From Deuterostichococcus epilithicus (taxonomy: Eukaryota > Chlorophyta > Trebouxiophyceae > Prasiolales > Stichococcaceae), in NCBI GenBank assembly GCA_033439295.1, contig JAVTLE010000008.1, forward strand, positions 868,001 to 932,000: a stretch of 64,000 nt of DNA. Reading direction: 5' to 3'. Position 1 is the stretch's first letter. Every line of letters begins with the position of its first letter. Made by a program: the position numbers and the translations under genes. Positions 1 through 11,911 of this stretch are shown here, piece after piece. Below the pieces are notes generated by a model, which saw only the letters and a list, made by a program, of their open reading frames with translations, searched no databases and was not told where the DNA came from.

Positions 1-356
1 CCGCCGAGCGTACTCGCGACCTGCAAATCACACTGCCAGCTGGATTTGGTCAGCATGCATGGCATTTTCGAGAATCGAATGGTTCAGTCTGCAGTTGTCA
101 CCTGCGAGTGGCGAAAGTTCTCCGACGGTCTAGTCTGTGCAGGAACATCGACCGCCTCTCGATACGCTGCAATCGCAGCCTATTGTACAAAGAGCTTCAG
201 CTCTAATTGAACCGAAGCTGGACGGTGATCGTTGGTAGCATTCTCGCAGGCATCTTAACCACTCGCTCTTGCCGGTAAGACCTGGTCTACGAGCACAGCT
301 TAACATTCTGGGGACCTTGGCTCTCAGTATGCTGGCAGCGCTCCGGCGCGGCAGCC

Positions 357-3300
357 ATGAATTCGCGTAAGCGAATTGCTTCGGAGCTGGAAGCTTGTGG
401 CGACCCCGCCGGGCAGACAGACAGCAAGCGTCCCGCGCTGCAGGTGCTTGCATACTGTCGAGTACACGTACGGTTGCAGGCCTTTTTTCTCTCATTCCGT
501 GTGCACGGCGCCATGTGCCATGAACAGAGCCTGACGCCGCCCGTGTTCAGCAGGCGGAAGGGCATGCCAGCGGACCTTCGACAGGTGCGGCAGCGCAGCC
601 TGGACCGCCGCCAACCGGGCCGCGCATCCCGCCTGGATGGCTCGACACGCCAGCCATGGCCGGCATGTGGGGAAAGCTCATCCCGGTCAAGGCAAGCAGA
701 TAGCTTTGTCGCTCGCTGCAAAACCGTTCTGCTGGATGATATCGTCAACGCTGAGTGTGGAAGGCCACCACGAAACAGCTGGATCACACTATGGTCTCGA
801 TCAAATTCTCATGTGCACTGATTTACTATGCTGCAAGTGCAGGTGCCGCTGGGCGCAAAGTACAACGAAGTCATACCAGAGCACAAGCGCTTCACTCCGC
901 AGATGCTGGTGACCAAGCTGCGGGCAGAGGGCAAAGAGGTGGGGAGACGGGGAGATAGCAATTTTCAGGCCGCATTTGCCACACAAAAAGAATTCGCAAA
1001 CCCTGTGCCTGCGGCACTTGTAGGCAGCTTCGTCTCCTCGCGTCAAAGCCTGTCACTCTGCTCTGGCAGGTGGGGCTTGTCATCGACCTGACAAAGTCCT
1101 GGCAGTACTACAGCGTAGAGGAGTGGCTGGGCGTGGCGCATCACAAGGTGCAGGCTCCGCTGCGGGAATGCACCAAGCGCCTGGCGGACGCCCTGGTCTG
1201 CACACAGCATGGCTGTGGCCAGCTGCTGTGTCGTTCTTAGTCATCGCAAGGTCCCATGCGCATGATGCCCAAAGCTTACGACCAAGTGCGGGAGCTGATC
1301 TGGTAGGGTCGCACATAGTGCTGGCAGTGGAGCCCCTCTCCAATAATAAACCCCTGCTGGTGGTGCGGCGCGCAGGTGCCAATGCAGGGGCGGGGGGCGG
1401 TGCCGGAGCCAGAGCTGGTGAACCACATCTTTTGGCTGTTCCTCAACTACATGCAAGAGTACCCGGACCAGCACATCGTGGTGCACTGCACGCATGGCTT
1501 CAACCGCACAGGTGGGCTGCGCGGGCGTTGGCGCCGGGCAGGGTTTGAACCCGCCATGCTGGCTTCTGCCTGTCGCGTTCGCACGCACCTGGAGTCGCCA
1601 GGTTGTTTGTCAGGTGGACCTGTCGACCAGAAACAGCAGCAACCGTTGGATGCTGCTGCACGCAGGGTACGTGCTGGTCAGCCTCATGCTGCGATACATG
1701 CAGCACCTATCGGTGGTGGAGGCGGTGACGCAGTTTGCGAAAATGCGGCCGCCCGGCATCTACAAGGAGGACTACGTGCAGAGCCTCTTCGCCTACTACC
1801 ACGAGCGCAGGTGTATTGCTGGGGTTCTCGAAATGCTACTCCCTGGCATAGGATATGAGCTTCTCTGGCAGGATGATTTGATCAGTTTTGAGAAGGCTGC
1901 TTGCTGGCAGAGTAGCTCGGTGAGGTGCACTTTCTTGCGGCCCTGCACGTACCCTCTGGCACAAAGCTGCTGCCTCCTGCGACCTCTGTGCGGATCAGCG
2001 CAGGTGACGTGACTGCAGCAGTCACAGTCGGATGCGCCACCATGATCGTGTGACTCGTGCTTCAGGCCATCGGCCATGGGTCCGCCGCCAACCCCGCCGT
2101 GGAAGGATGAAGATGAGGACCCTGTCAAGCCAGAGGATATCGAAGGTTTGCGATGTTTCTGTCACACCATCCTGCTCGTCAGAGACTGCAAGCTCACAAG
2201 GCGGCCCCGCAAGTCTGCAATACATCATAACACCACACACCGATTGTGGCGCCGTTGCAGGCATGACTGGCATTAGACATCAATCAGGGCATGACGAGCA
2301 TCACTCAGCCTCGGACCTGCCCCCTTGTCACGCTTGAGCTCGATCAGCGCAAGCTCATCCTCGTGGCGGTGTCATCCTCGATGTGCTGGCGGGGCGCCTC
2401 GCAGAGGAAGTGGCAGCTGCCGAGGTGGCGGCGCCGCCGAAGCTGGCGCACGACGACGTCATTGGCGAGGCCGTCGACGAGGACGAGGCGGCGCTGGTGC
2501 AGCAGGTGACGATGGGGTACCTGCTGCCGCGGGCGCCGGAGGACGGCCGCGTCATGTTCCCCGGGTCGCAGCCGGTGTCGCTGGCGCGCTCCAACCTGCA
2601 CATGCTGCGCGACCAGCGGGACAGCTACATGGTGCGCACCCACCTCGTCCGAGCATGCCGTGCATGCAGCCGCACAACGTTTTGGCCACGCACACTACTC
2701 AACCCTCTGCTTTGCTTGGCAGCTGAGGACTCCCTGGGTGCTGCTTTGCGAGTGCCCCCGTCTCGTGAGTCTGCGCAACCTGGGCGCAGACGGCGCGTCA
2801 TGATGCCAATGTCTTTCAACACGGTTCGGTTGCAGGTGACGTGGAAAGCGGACGGCACGCGCTACATGCTGCTGCTGTGCAGATGGGGCGTGTACGTCAT
2901 CGACCGCTCCTTTCGCGTGCGTCGCGTGCAGATGCGCTGCATCGTGCCCGGGTGCGCTGCTTGCCATGAACCTCTCGATCGCGGCTGTGAGTGTGGAGCC
3001 AGCACCTCGACGGACATTCTGCTCAGCGCACGTGCTTCAGACGAGCTGTATGTGCAGTGTCAGGCCTCGGCTGCAGGGACGCGGCTACGCAGCGCTCTGA
3101 CTCGGGGGGCGTCTGCCTTAGTGCTGGCCAGCGGCCATGCTGCCATTGCTGACGTGGAGGCCGCCAGCACTCTGGAGAAGCCTTCTGACTGCGCTGCTGT
3201 TTGGCTGCCGCGGCAGGCTGCCGGTTGAGCGCCATCACATAACACAATTTTGGCTGCTGCGGCAGGCCATCGGGGGAGCGGCACCACATGACGCTGATGG

Positions 3301-5290
3301 ACGGGGAGATGGTTGTGGACGAGGACGTGGCGACGGGTACGTGCCGGCGGCGCTACCTCGCCTACGACCTCATGGTGCTCAACCAGAGCGTCATCGCCGG
3401 TCGCCCCTTCAAGGTGCCTCAGCGCATCCTTACCAGCGGTGGCCAGCAGCGTGACCGCAGCAGCATTGCAGGCTGATGCGCGCACGCCGTTCCGACTTGC
3501 CATGCTGCGATTGTGCGCAGCGCGCTGCTTGTCGATGCCAACCTGCTTCCTTCCAGCATGCGCTGCCGCCAATGGGTGCTGCCTTGCACTGCTCAGCCTG
3601 TTTCGGTCGGCAGTCCGACATTGAGGGAAAACGCCTCCCCCTCCATTGCCCTCCACCATGCAGGATTACGACAGGGGTGACGGGTTCCCTTTCCGCTATC
3701 AGGAGCTGCTGGTGTGATGCCGAGTTGGAGCTTCAAATGCTGAATTCGTACGGTGCGCAGGAGCGGACCAAGCTGCTGCAGGAGCATGTCATCAGGCCGC
3801 GCGATAAGGAGCGCCGGCAGCCGGTTGTGCGCCACCTGTACGATAAAGAGGAGTTTGGGCTGCGGCATAAGGACTTCTGGCCGCTGGCCCAGACGCCCAA
3901 GCTGCTGACAAACTTCCTGAAGCAGCTCACGCACGAGTCCGACGGTCTCATCTTCCAGCCGGTGCGGTCATGTCCCACATGTGATGTGTGTCGGCCGCGC
4001 AAGCCGCTGCCATGCCATGCGTTCCTGTGCGAGCATGCGCCAGAAAGCTCTGCCAGCTAGGGGCTCAGGCACCGCGGGCCTGTTGCCATGAGCCGAAATC
4101 TGGTCTGCGTCTTCTCTACGAGCCTCATCACTGTCGGCCGCCTGATGTGCATCCTCCTTGGCTGCAGGGTGATGACCCCTATGTGCCGGCGACGTGCGAG
4201 GAGCTGCTGAAATGGAAGTTCGCCAGCATGAACTCCGTCGACTTTCTGCTGCGCCGCTCGCCCACCAATGGTGTGCTGCATAATCTCGCTACAAGGTGGC
4301 AGAGTGATGTGCATGGCGCCCCAATGTAACCAGCGCTGAGCAAGCGCTCTGCTACGTCTTGCCATATGCCGCTCCTGTGATACTGCAGGTTTTCAGCTGT
4401 GCTTGCTGAAGAGCCGCTGCGCGCAGCCAACCATGCAGCCGCTGCCTGGTGCGTCTTTCTGGCATCATGCCGTCCCATAGCCCTGCAGGAGCCTGCCTTG
4501 CAAGTTTGAGGCAGCAAGGCAATCGATGAAGGCGAAAATGACACGACCCACTGAAGCGACATTGTGTCGGAAATTGTCTGTATCAAGCAGACTTGAATTG
4601 CGCAGCGTGCCGCATGGTATGCTGCCGCATGCCAATCGCCCTCATTGTTTCTGCCCCCGCAGATGCCGAGGTCACGTTCCCGGAGGGCCACGAGCCCTCA
4701 GAGTTTGCCAACCGCGTCATTGAGTGCTCCTGGGACGCTGACAGGTCGGCGTGGCGTTACATGCGCCACCGGCTGGACAAGGAGTACCCCAACGCCTATC
4801 ACGTTTACGAAAAGGTGCCTGCTTTTGGGGGTTGCCTGCAGAAGCTTTAGCCATGTGGTCTACATTGCTGCTCTGTACGCTGCTGTGGGTCGGCCAGAGA
4901 GCCCAGGAACAATGAGAATACCGCACCTGGTTTGGATTGGATAGGGTAATGGAGAGGATTAGCGCTACCGCGCTGAAGCCTGTTGTGAGTCTTCATATTA
5001 ACAAGCGATGATCGATCATGGCATTAATGCGTGGCATTGATCCCGATTCAGTGCCTGGAACCTTGCAGGAGTTGCATGGCGCTGGAAGCTCAATCACACA
5101 GCGCCACTCCTTTGAATGCTTTGTGAAAGAGCGTACATCAAAAAGAATGCAAGTAGATGGCATGGAGAAGCGCCTCGACTGCCGACGTTGTCAACGTCCT
5201 TCTTTGCAGGTGCTCCAGAGTATACGGGACAACATCACTGAGGAGGAGCTGATAGACTATGTTAAGCCGCCGCCACAAAGCATCAGCTGA
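357..5290 (+). CDS. RNGTT: mRNA capping enzyme (RNA 5'-triphosphatase + guanylyltransferase)
   Basis: Bifunctional nuclear enzyme that removes the gamma-phosphate of nascent pre-mRNA and adds GMP to form the cap. I read 15 exons: 357-443, 551-691, 843-938, 1070-1147, 1376-1511, 1666-1810, 2066-2145, 2405-2631, 2836-2951, 3266-3413, 3761-3961, 4168-4270, 4389-4448, 4663-4814, 5210-5290. They total 1851 nt (616 aa), phases all agree, and the length matches plant capping enzymes. The N-terminal cysteine-phosphatase domain carries HCTHGFNRTG (P-loop, Cys nucleophile) and RPPGIYKEDY. The guanylyltransferase domain has TWKADGTRYM (covalent-GMP lysine, motif I), DRSFRVRRVQMR, MDGEMVVD (motif III), ESDGLIFQP (motif IV) and LLKWKF (motif V), then a C-terminal OB-type part ending DNITEEELIDYVKPP. 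The start at 357 gives a basic N-terminus (MNSRKRIASE). The donor after 691 is GC rather than GT. Exons 1 and 13 are the least certain. Confidence 0.93.
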
Positions 5291-5549
5291 CTGCTCCCAA
5301 ATAGCCGTCTGGACCGAACGACATGCTGGCTGTACATTGCTCAAGAGTCAAGTACAAAGACAAATCAGGTTTGTGCAACTTGCGCAGCTCCTCACAGCAA
5401 CTGCATGCAGCTATGTCCTGAGTACTAGATACTGCGTCGCAAAGCAATGATGGTGGCTGGCGGCTGCTTCCACAGCCCAACCTGGAAACCTCTGTGCCCA
5501 TATGCTAACGAAAGATGCTGTCAAGCAGTCTCAGCTGAAGGTATGCCAC
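5291..5549. other. convergent intergenic spacer
   Basis: Spacer between the stop of the capping enzyme and the stop of the minus-strand hydrolase. It should hold both 3' UTRs. I see no gene or RNA in it. Confidence 0.6.
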
Positions 5550-8500
5550 TCAGCCCTTTGCGGGCTTGGGAATGAAGTCAAGCAGCAGCTTATTGACAGT
5601 CTGCGGTGCCTCGAGCGGGGTCCAGTGGCCGCTGTTCACCACCCGCAGGGTGTATTTGTTCTTCGCCACGAACCTGCATTGTGAACACGAGCACCGATGC
5701 TGAATGAATGTGCCGGTCTACCCATCGCTCGCGCAACCGTCAGTATCAATATGAGCTCAGATCGATGCAGCTTTGATGCAAGGACCTGCAGCAGTTGCAA
5801 GGGTGCGCATTGCAAGCCCACCTGGCTGACGCCTGCATCCTGCACACACATCAAAGCGCCACCGTCAGCAGATGTTATTATGACCAGGGACATGGACAAG
5901 GGTGGACAGGGCTCACGCATGCAGTCCGTGCTGCAAGCACGGGGAGAGTCAGGCTGGAGTAGGGTCTCCAGCTCTTACCATTCCTTGGTCACGTATGCAT
6001 CGTCTTTCCCCAAAATGCCCAGCGTGGGGACGGGAATGTCGGGCACCGTCTCGTTTGCTAGAAAAGGCCAACTGGCGCTGCCGGGAACGTCGAATTTCTT
6101 GAACGAAACACCGGTCATAGGGCTTCGGTACCAGTTGAAAGCTGCATGAAGAAGGAAGGATCATTGCTGGATGAATCCTGGTTCTTTGGGGCACTAGCTG
6201 TTGAGATGCACAACAGACGCAATGCTGCAGGATGGCGGCATGCATGCGTGCCTGATGTCAGGGAACCAAGAGTGTTGTTGCCGACAGGTTTGTTGAGGGC
6301 CGCAATCTGCGAGCACAGTTGCATGTATGGATGGGGCCGCAGTTCATTCCACAACACACGGCGCCCCTCGCCCATGGTGGACGTGACGCACATGGAACCT
6401 ACAGTAGGATATGCAGTACTTCCAGCATTTGATATGACAACGTTCTCGCACCTGTTCGTCAACGATGAACTTGGGGGTAGTTGGGGCAAACACATTGCGG
6501 TAGAAAGCAAAATTGTTGTCTGAGACACCCTGCTCGGCGATGCCAACGCCCTGCAACCAGAGTGCGCTCGCAGTGGAAAAAAACGTCTGATGTCCAAGTG
6601 TCTGACGACGTCAGTCTTGACAATGCCCGAACGCAAGACAGGCCATCAAATCAGGAGTGCGGTCATCAAAAGTCTGCAATCTACTTTAAGCCTGGATCAC
6701 CTGGAAGTACAGACAATACCAGGCCAACTGGCGCTGCCGCACGCGATTGTCATTGATGTCTGCATATTTCGCAGTGTAATTGAGGTGTCCTGCAGTCAGC
6801 GATTGGCAGACAGTCTGGTTGAGGTTGTCACTGCCGGCACGAATTTGCCGAATACCGTACACACGAGCAAGATTACAGATACACGAGCCATCATCGTGAA
6901 CTCAAAACATGATTAGATGGACTGCCGCCGCCAATCCCACATACGAGACAGCATGGCGGACAAGCAGCTGGATGACCTGTGCTCATCATGACGTAGCTGT
7001 CGGCCCTGCGAGGCATCACGCAGGAACTCGACATCAGCTCACAGCATGCAATCAGCCTCTCGCTTCGTCAGAGTTCAGTTGTAAGCAAGCAGGTATATTG
7101 CATGTCAGCCACTGGGTGGGTAATAGGTTGGCGCAAAGCGCGGGAGATGCGCACCCGTACGGGATGTTAGGTGCCTGTCCATTCCAAGCCGCGAGGAAGG
7201 TGCCCAGCGCTGTGCCTGCGGCCCGCAGCAGAGGGTACCGAATGGTAAGAATGATGCGGGTTGTTGAATGACAACCAATCAGGCCATGACGACGACCCGA
7301 ACTATGGACAAGTGACCATGTTGCGTGGACGAAATCTTAGTCATAGCCGCACCATAATCGTGTGCCACGATGGCTTTTAGCTGAGTGGGCGCTTGCAAAG
7401 CGTAGAGGATATACACGAGATCGCCGATCAGCTCGCCGTAGTCGTAGTCTGCAACTTCCTGCAGCACAAGCAAATGGTGGATGTCTTCTTGCAAACCGCC
7501 CATAACGTGTAACGGCCAGCATCACGTACAGGGATGCTCGCATCACGCTGCAGTTGCTGCTGTACACAGACGCCCCACTTAAGTACATGGCACTGAGCTG
7601 TCGCAGGCATGCACGTCACGGCATGTGGAACATAGCACTGCCGTAGCCGCAGGTGCAGCAGATTCGAGTTATCAATATCGCCATCAGCACCTGTGGCTTG
7701 TCCGTATTGCCGTAGCCGCGCAGGTCGGGGGCAATGACGCGGTACCCCGCTTTCACCAGAGCTGGCACCTGAGTGTTACAGAGATACCAGAAAGACAGTC
7801 ATCAAGCTGAGGCATTGTCAGATGCATAGAGAACAGCTCGTTGCTCCTGTTTCAAGTGCATTGCATGCTCTTCGACAATCGCACAATTCATCGATAACGA
7901 CAGTCGAGGCAGCAGGAGCATGCTCCTCCACAGTGAGCACCTGGTTGCGCCACACTTGGGCTGAGTCGGGGAAGCCGTGCAGCATCAGCACCGTTGAGGG
8001 ACCGGTGCCAACGTCAACCTGCGTGCATGCCAGGGATAACCTTAGAATTTTATACTCGGCAGCAGGGTTGTTATCGCTCGACGGCACAGGGCTCGGATGG
8101 CATCAATATGCATCATCCTGGTCATGCTACACACGGTGCATTGCGCACTTCGTCACCACTCAAGCACCACTGCCACGAACATGTCCATTGGCATTATGAC
8201 GACTAAAGAGATGCACCACGCTGAAATTGAGGGTGGCGCCCAGGCTGGATGGCCGGGGCAGCGTCAGCACTTTGTATGTCAGCGGCGCCGCCGGATGCGC
8301 GAATGATGCCGCCTGTGCGCCGTCATCATCGCTGCTCGCACCCTGTGATGCACACGCGAACAGCCTCACTATAAAGCGCAGACGCTGTATTGTGAAGACC
8401 GTCTATACACTCGGGACCTGGCCTGCCCCTTTGGCGCTGGTGTCCGACCGCGAACCTCTCCAGCCTTTTTTGATGCCGTCCACAGACGGCATCACCCGTC

Positions 8501-9180
8501 TGAGCCATCCAAGGCAGCGATGCGAAGAGGATGCCATTATGGAAAGGACGTAGCTTGACAAGAAAGCAAATCTGCGACTGCGCCGCCAATCGCAGCAGTG
8601 TCGCTCGGCTGCACTTCAACTATCGACGATGAGCAAGGCGGCAGCCTCCGTGCACTGATGCTTTGCTGCAGCAGCATCGCACAGCTAGACTCTGAGTGCT
8701 AAACTGCTTTTCAATAGTCTTGGAGTGTCTTTGAGAGACTTATGCAATACGAGACGCTGTTGACAACGCCACTCGACTATGAAGCTTGGCAGATCACAAG
8801 CAGCTTTGCGCTGCCTGATCGGTCTCGCTTTGTCAAGCTGATGCGGCGAGGCATCCAAACGATCTTATCAATGCTTTGTATGGATTTACAGTCGCGCAGG
8901 TCGCGTTTCAGATGGACTTTGTGCATCGGAGAGCAAAGTGTCGCTTCCACCATGAACCGATCAGCCGCCGAGCACCTGGCTGCCGTGCCTTCGGCACCAG
9001 TGCGCGCACGCGAAGCAGCATACAATCGTAGCTTCTTGAAAAGCTTAAAATTGCTCTTCGACCTCTCTCGGTCAAGATTCGAAAGTGCACCTGAACGTTG
9101 GGGATGGTGCCACACTCCGCACGCTCGGCGACTGATAGCGCCAGCAAGGCAAGCGCCGCAATCGCGACAAACAGCTTCAT
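5550..9180 (-). CDS. alpha/beta hydrolase, soluble epoxide hydrolase group, with signal peptide
   Basis: Multi-exon gene. Exon 1 (9180-9091) encodes a cleavable signal peptide, MKLFVAIAALALLALSVAE, ending at an AG/GT donor. Further exons lie near 8348-8220 (APLTYKVLTLPRPSS), 8024-7945 (VDVGTGPSTVLMLHGFPDS, the oxyanion-hole HGFP motif), 7772-7690 (AGYRVIAPDLRGYGNTDKP), 7470-7330 (AIVAHDYGAAM, the nucleophile elbow with Asp), 7250-7160, 6780-6700 (RQRQLAWYCLYFQ, lid region), 6560-6430, 6100-5980 (GILGKDDAYV, acid residue) and 5680-5550 (VVNSGHWTPLEAPQ, catalytic His; ends LPKPAKG-like, stop at 5550-5552). Asp in place of Ser in the elbow, with the HGFPDS and DLRGYG motifs, points to epoxide hydrolase or haloalkane dehalogenase chemistry. 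The signal peptide implies the secretory pathway or lumen. Substrate unknown. Middle exon borders are approximate. Confidence 0.8.
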
Positions 9181-11019
9181 GATGCCTTGGTATCAGAATA
9201 TTTCAAGGTTCGATAATTGCAGAATGCGAATGTGCATGCTGTGCTGCCTGCGACTTTCCTAAAACCTGCGACAGCTTCTGGCAGTACTGACTGTTGCGAC
9301 CACCCGTACGCCGGAGGTCGAAACGTGGCAAAAAAAATTCAAGTAGACAAATCACAACTCTCTTATCAATCATCCGGCAGCTGAGGCTGTCGCTGCCAGA
9401 ACAGGCCAGAACAGGAACGGGACGCCACCACTGTGGTTGCGCCTGGCGGCAGTTTTCATTGCAGCATTTCATTCTGCATATTTTGATAATTATTGCGACT
9501 GCAGACCAGTCCGCAGACTGGCACCTTTGATCGCTCGCGACCTTGAGGTCATCGATTATGTGGACTTTAGCGTGCAAGGCTCTGCGATACAGTTGTGCTC
9601 CTCGACATTGAGCTTCTGCCAAAAAGTTCAGGCTGCCTATCGCTGACGTATGTCGATGACAGTTACCGGATTTCATACTTGACTAGATGTTGAAAGGAGG
9701 CACAGCTTCAGGCTTGCACTTTCTTTTGGAACGCCTTTGCAGCTGGCCACAAGCCAGCAGCATGACAGTGCACGCGTCAGCAGCAAATATCAGAGCCCTT
9801 CGCACTTTGAATGGAAGGCAGCGGCAGTCTGCTCACGTTCCTCGGAAAGAGTCGCCAACAAAATTGTCTGCTGCAGTCGGCAAGTACCTTTATCAATGAT
9901 CAATGACCATTTAAGCGCAGGCAGCCTGAGGTGCTCAGCTCTGCAATGTGATGCACGCATTCTCAGAGGGCGCGCGGGCAGCTGTGTCTGTGTATGTGCG
10001 CAGTCGGCTGCCATCCTTGCCTTGCGGTGAGGAAATGCCAGCACCATCTGCTGGCGGTTCAGCATCATTTCTGACAGGCGAGGCTGGTGTGATCATGCTG
10101 AATGGCAATACGTGCTGCAATTTGAGCTTATGCGGCACAGCAAGCATTCGGCTTTGCGTTTCTGCGCCTGCGCTGCACCAGCTATTCTCTGTGGCCGGCT
10201 GAGCAGCGAGCTGGCCTTGTACCTTGAAACCGCATGACTTCAGCCTTCAAGACCAGGACTCGCACGGCGTAAATTGCTCGTTGGAGCAGGAGGCTGCATA
10301 CATGCTTCGTTGCGGTCTGGTGCCATCAGTGGCGAGTGTGGCATGTACCTTCAACCTGCAGCACTGCTACCCATTTGAATGGCTGCCATGGCTAGCATCG
10401 CTTTTTGCAGCACTGAGCGGTTGAGTCCAAAGTCGCAACAGCCCTGATCTGTTGCTTGTTTGCGAATTGCAGAACTGTGCGCTTCCGTGTGCCACCGGAC
10501 ATCGCGTGCGGTACGTGCGGCCAGTTGCCATCGCATGCTGAGCACCTGTGACATCCGCTATATGCATGCAGAGTTGCTTGGCATCGTCACCTCGCACGTG
10601 CAAGAGCCATCATCCAGAGCCAGGATTGCAACACCACTGACTTGCTACAGTCGGCTTGCTCTGCAGGACCTCAAGGCTACCCCTTTTCATTGTCCGTGAA
10701 GACCGCCGCGCATGCCCTAGCGGCTTGGATGCAATATCCATGATGCTGCACAGCAGCGGGGAACGACCTTGGTGGCACTGCCATATGCATCAGCAGCCCT
10801 ATCTATCACACCTGAACGCCAACCAACACACTTCGGGCTGTTGGCTTGACTTGAGGCGTTGCACACTGCTCATCATTTGTTTCGAGTGTGAGTGGGTCAG
10901 CAAGCTCGACCTCCACCGTGCTGTTATTGCAGGCCGCCTTGTAAACGTGGTGTGTCTCACGCACTGTATACAACGGCCTGACTGTCATTGACCGTGCACA
11001 AAAAAATGGCACCCGATTG
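9181..11019. other. about 1.8 kb without a recognisable gene
   Basis: Upstream of the hydrolase start. Open frames here are short, lack splice-linked domain similarity and look like chance. The proximal part probably holds the hydrolase promoter. I see no tRNA, rRNA or repeat in it. Confidence 0.5.
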
Positions 11020-11294
11020 TTGTGGGTGTGTGGAGGGTCAAAAGTGGGAGAACCTTTGACCGGAAGGTTGGTTGTGAAAGTGGAATTACATCCACCAAGA
11101 GATGGCTGGAGCGTCACCCGAGGGTGATCGAACGCGATGGATAATTGCCGAGGCAATGCGAAAGCAGCGCAGTCATGTTTGACTATAGCCCTATTCACTC
11201 CGTCTTTTTGTCCGCATGAGGAACCGAACTCGCAACCCGTTGATGGTTAATTTTCTGAGTTCCAACACGTTGTGGGTGTGTGGAGCGTGAAAAG
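11020..11294 (-). mobile_element. SINE-like repeat, diverged full-length copy
   Basis: Diverged member of the 260-bp family best seen at 33108-33366. The unit is 11020-11268, followed at once by a 25-bp stub of the same family's 3' end (11269-11294), the same arrangement as at 19717-20039 and 22865-23152. The tRNA-like head (reverse complement of a GTTCG-type box B near 11215-11235) lies at the right, so transcription would run right to left. It differs at many positions from the other copies, so it is probably the oldest. Confidence 0.65.
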
Positions 11295-11367
11295 GTTCAT
11301 CATGCCCCACGGCATGATATGTGTTCCTGGATTTATCACATCCACAGCACCATATATCACCCCAGCC

Positions 11368-11490
11368 TTGGACTTGAACTTGGTTACATGCTCTGCGATA
11401 AAGTGGCTGACCATGATACTGGCCCGAAGGCGGTCGGAATGCGCGACCAAAGGCGACAGGCAAGGGAACGACCGGAAAAGGGGTGCAAGC
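11368..11490 (-). mobile_element. diverged LINE 3'-end fragment
   Basis: Starts at the left with ACTTGG-type repeats (reverse of the LINE CAAGTC tail) and continues into the conserved last 120 bp of the LINE 3' UTR (GGCCCGAAGGCGGTCGGAAT, then GCGCGACC in place of GCGCAAC). Truncated inside the 3' UTR. More diverged than the copies at 16895 onward. Confidence 0.7.
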
Positions 11491-11495
11491 AATAC

Positions 11496-11528
11496 GACTT
11501 GGACTTGGACTTGGACTTGGTTAAATAC
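11496..11528 (-). mobile_element. LINE copy 1, tail end, split off by the copia insertion
   Basis: Four ACTTGG units plus TTAAATAC. The same LINE copy resumes after the copia element at 16363 with TGTGCAGTCAAG. In uninterrupted copies (for example 16905 and 27530) the two parts are contiguous as GGTTACATACTGTGCAG. Confidence 0.85.
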
Positions 11529-11781
11529 TGTTGAATGTTCTGTGGACTAGACGGAGATAGTCGCACAGAGTTCGGTGTGAGGAGACGGAAGGCTTACAGT
11601 TATGAGCACGTCGAGTGCTCTTATACTATCAATACGGAAGGTTCTCGCGTTTAGCTCATCGAAGCTGCTAGAGCTGCTGCACTCGCTTCACGTCAGGTGC
11701 AGCTCAATCAACACGTGCTGAACATAACGAGCTGTGCCATTAGGTACTAACAATACCGACCTTAATGCACTAATCTCAACA
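11529..11781 (-). repeat. copia 3' LTR
   Basis: 253 bp, TG...CA ends. Matches the other LTR except for one missing G. Carries terminal sequences for the element's 3' end in the minus orientation. Confidence 0.95.
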
Positions 11782-11911
11782 CTCCCACGCGGAATTGTTC
11801 AGTACCAATGCTCCATATCATGCGAGGTGCTCAGGCTTTCCTGGCTAAAGTAACGAGATCATTTTAACCCAGACATGGATGCTGGCGCTCCCGTTTTGTG
11901 GTTTTGATTCA

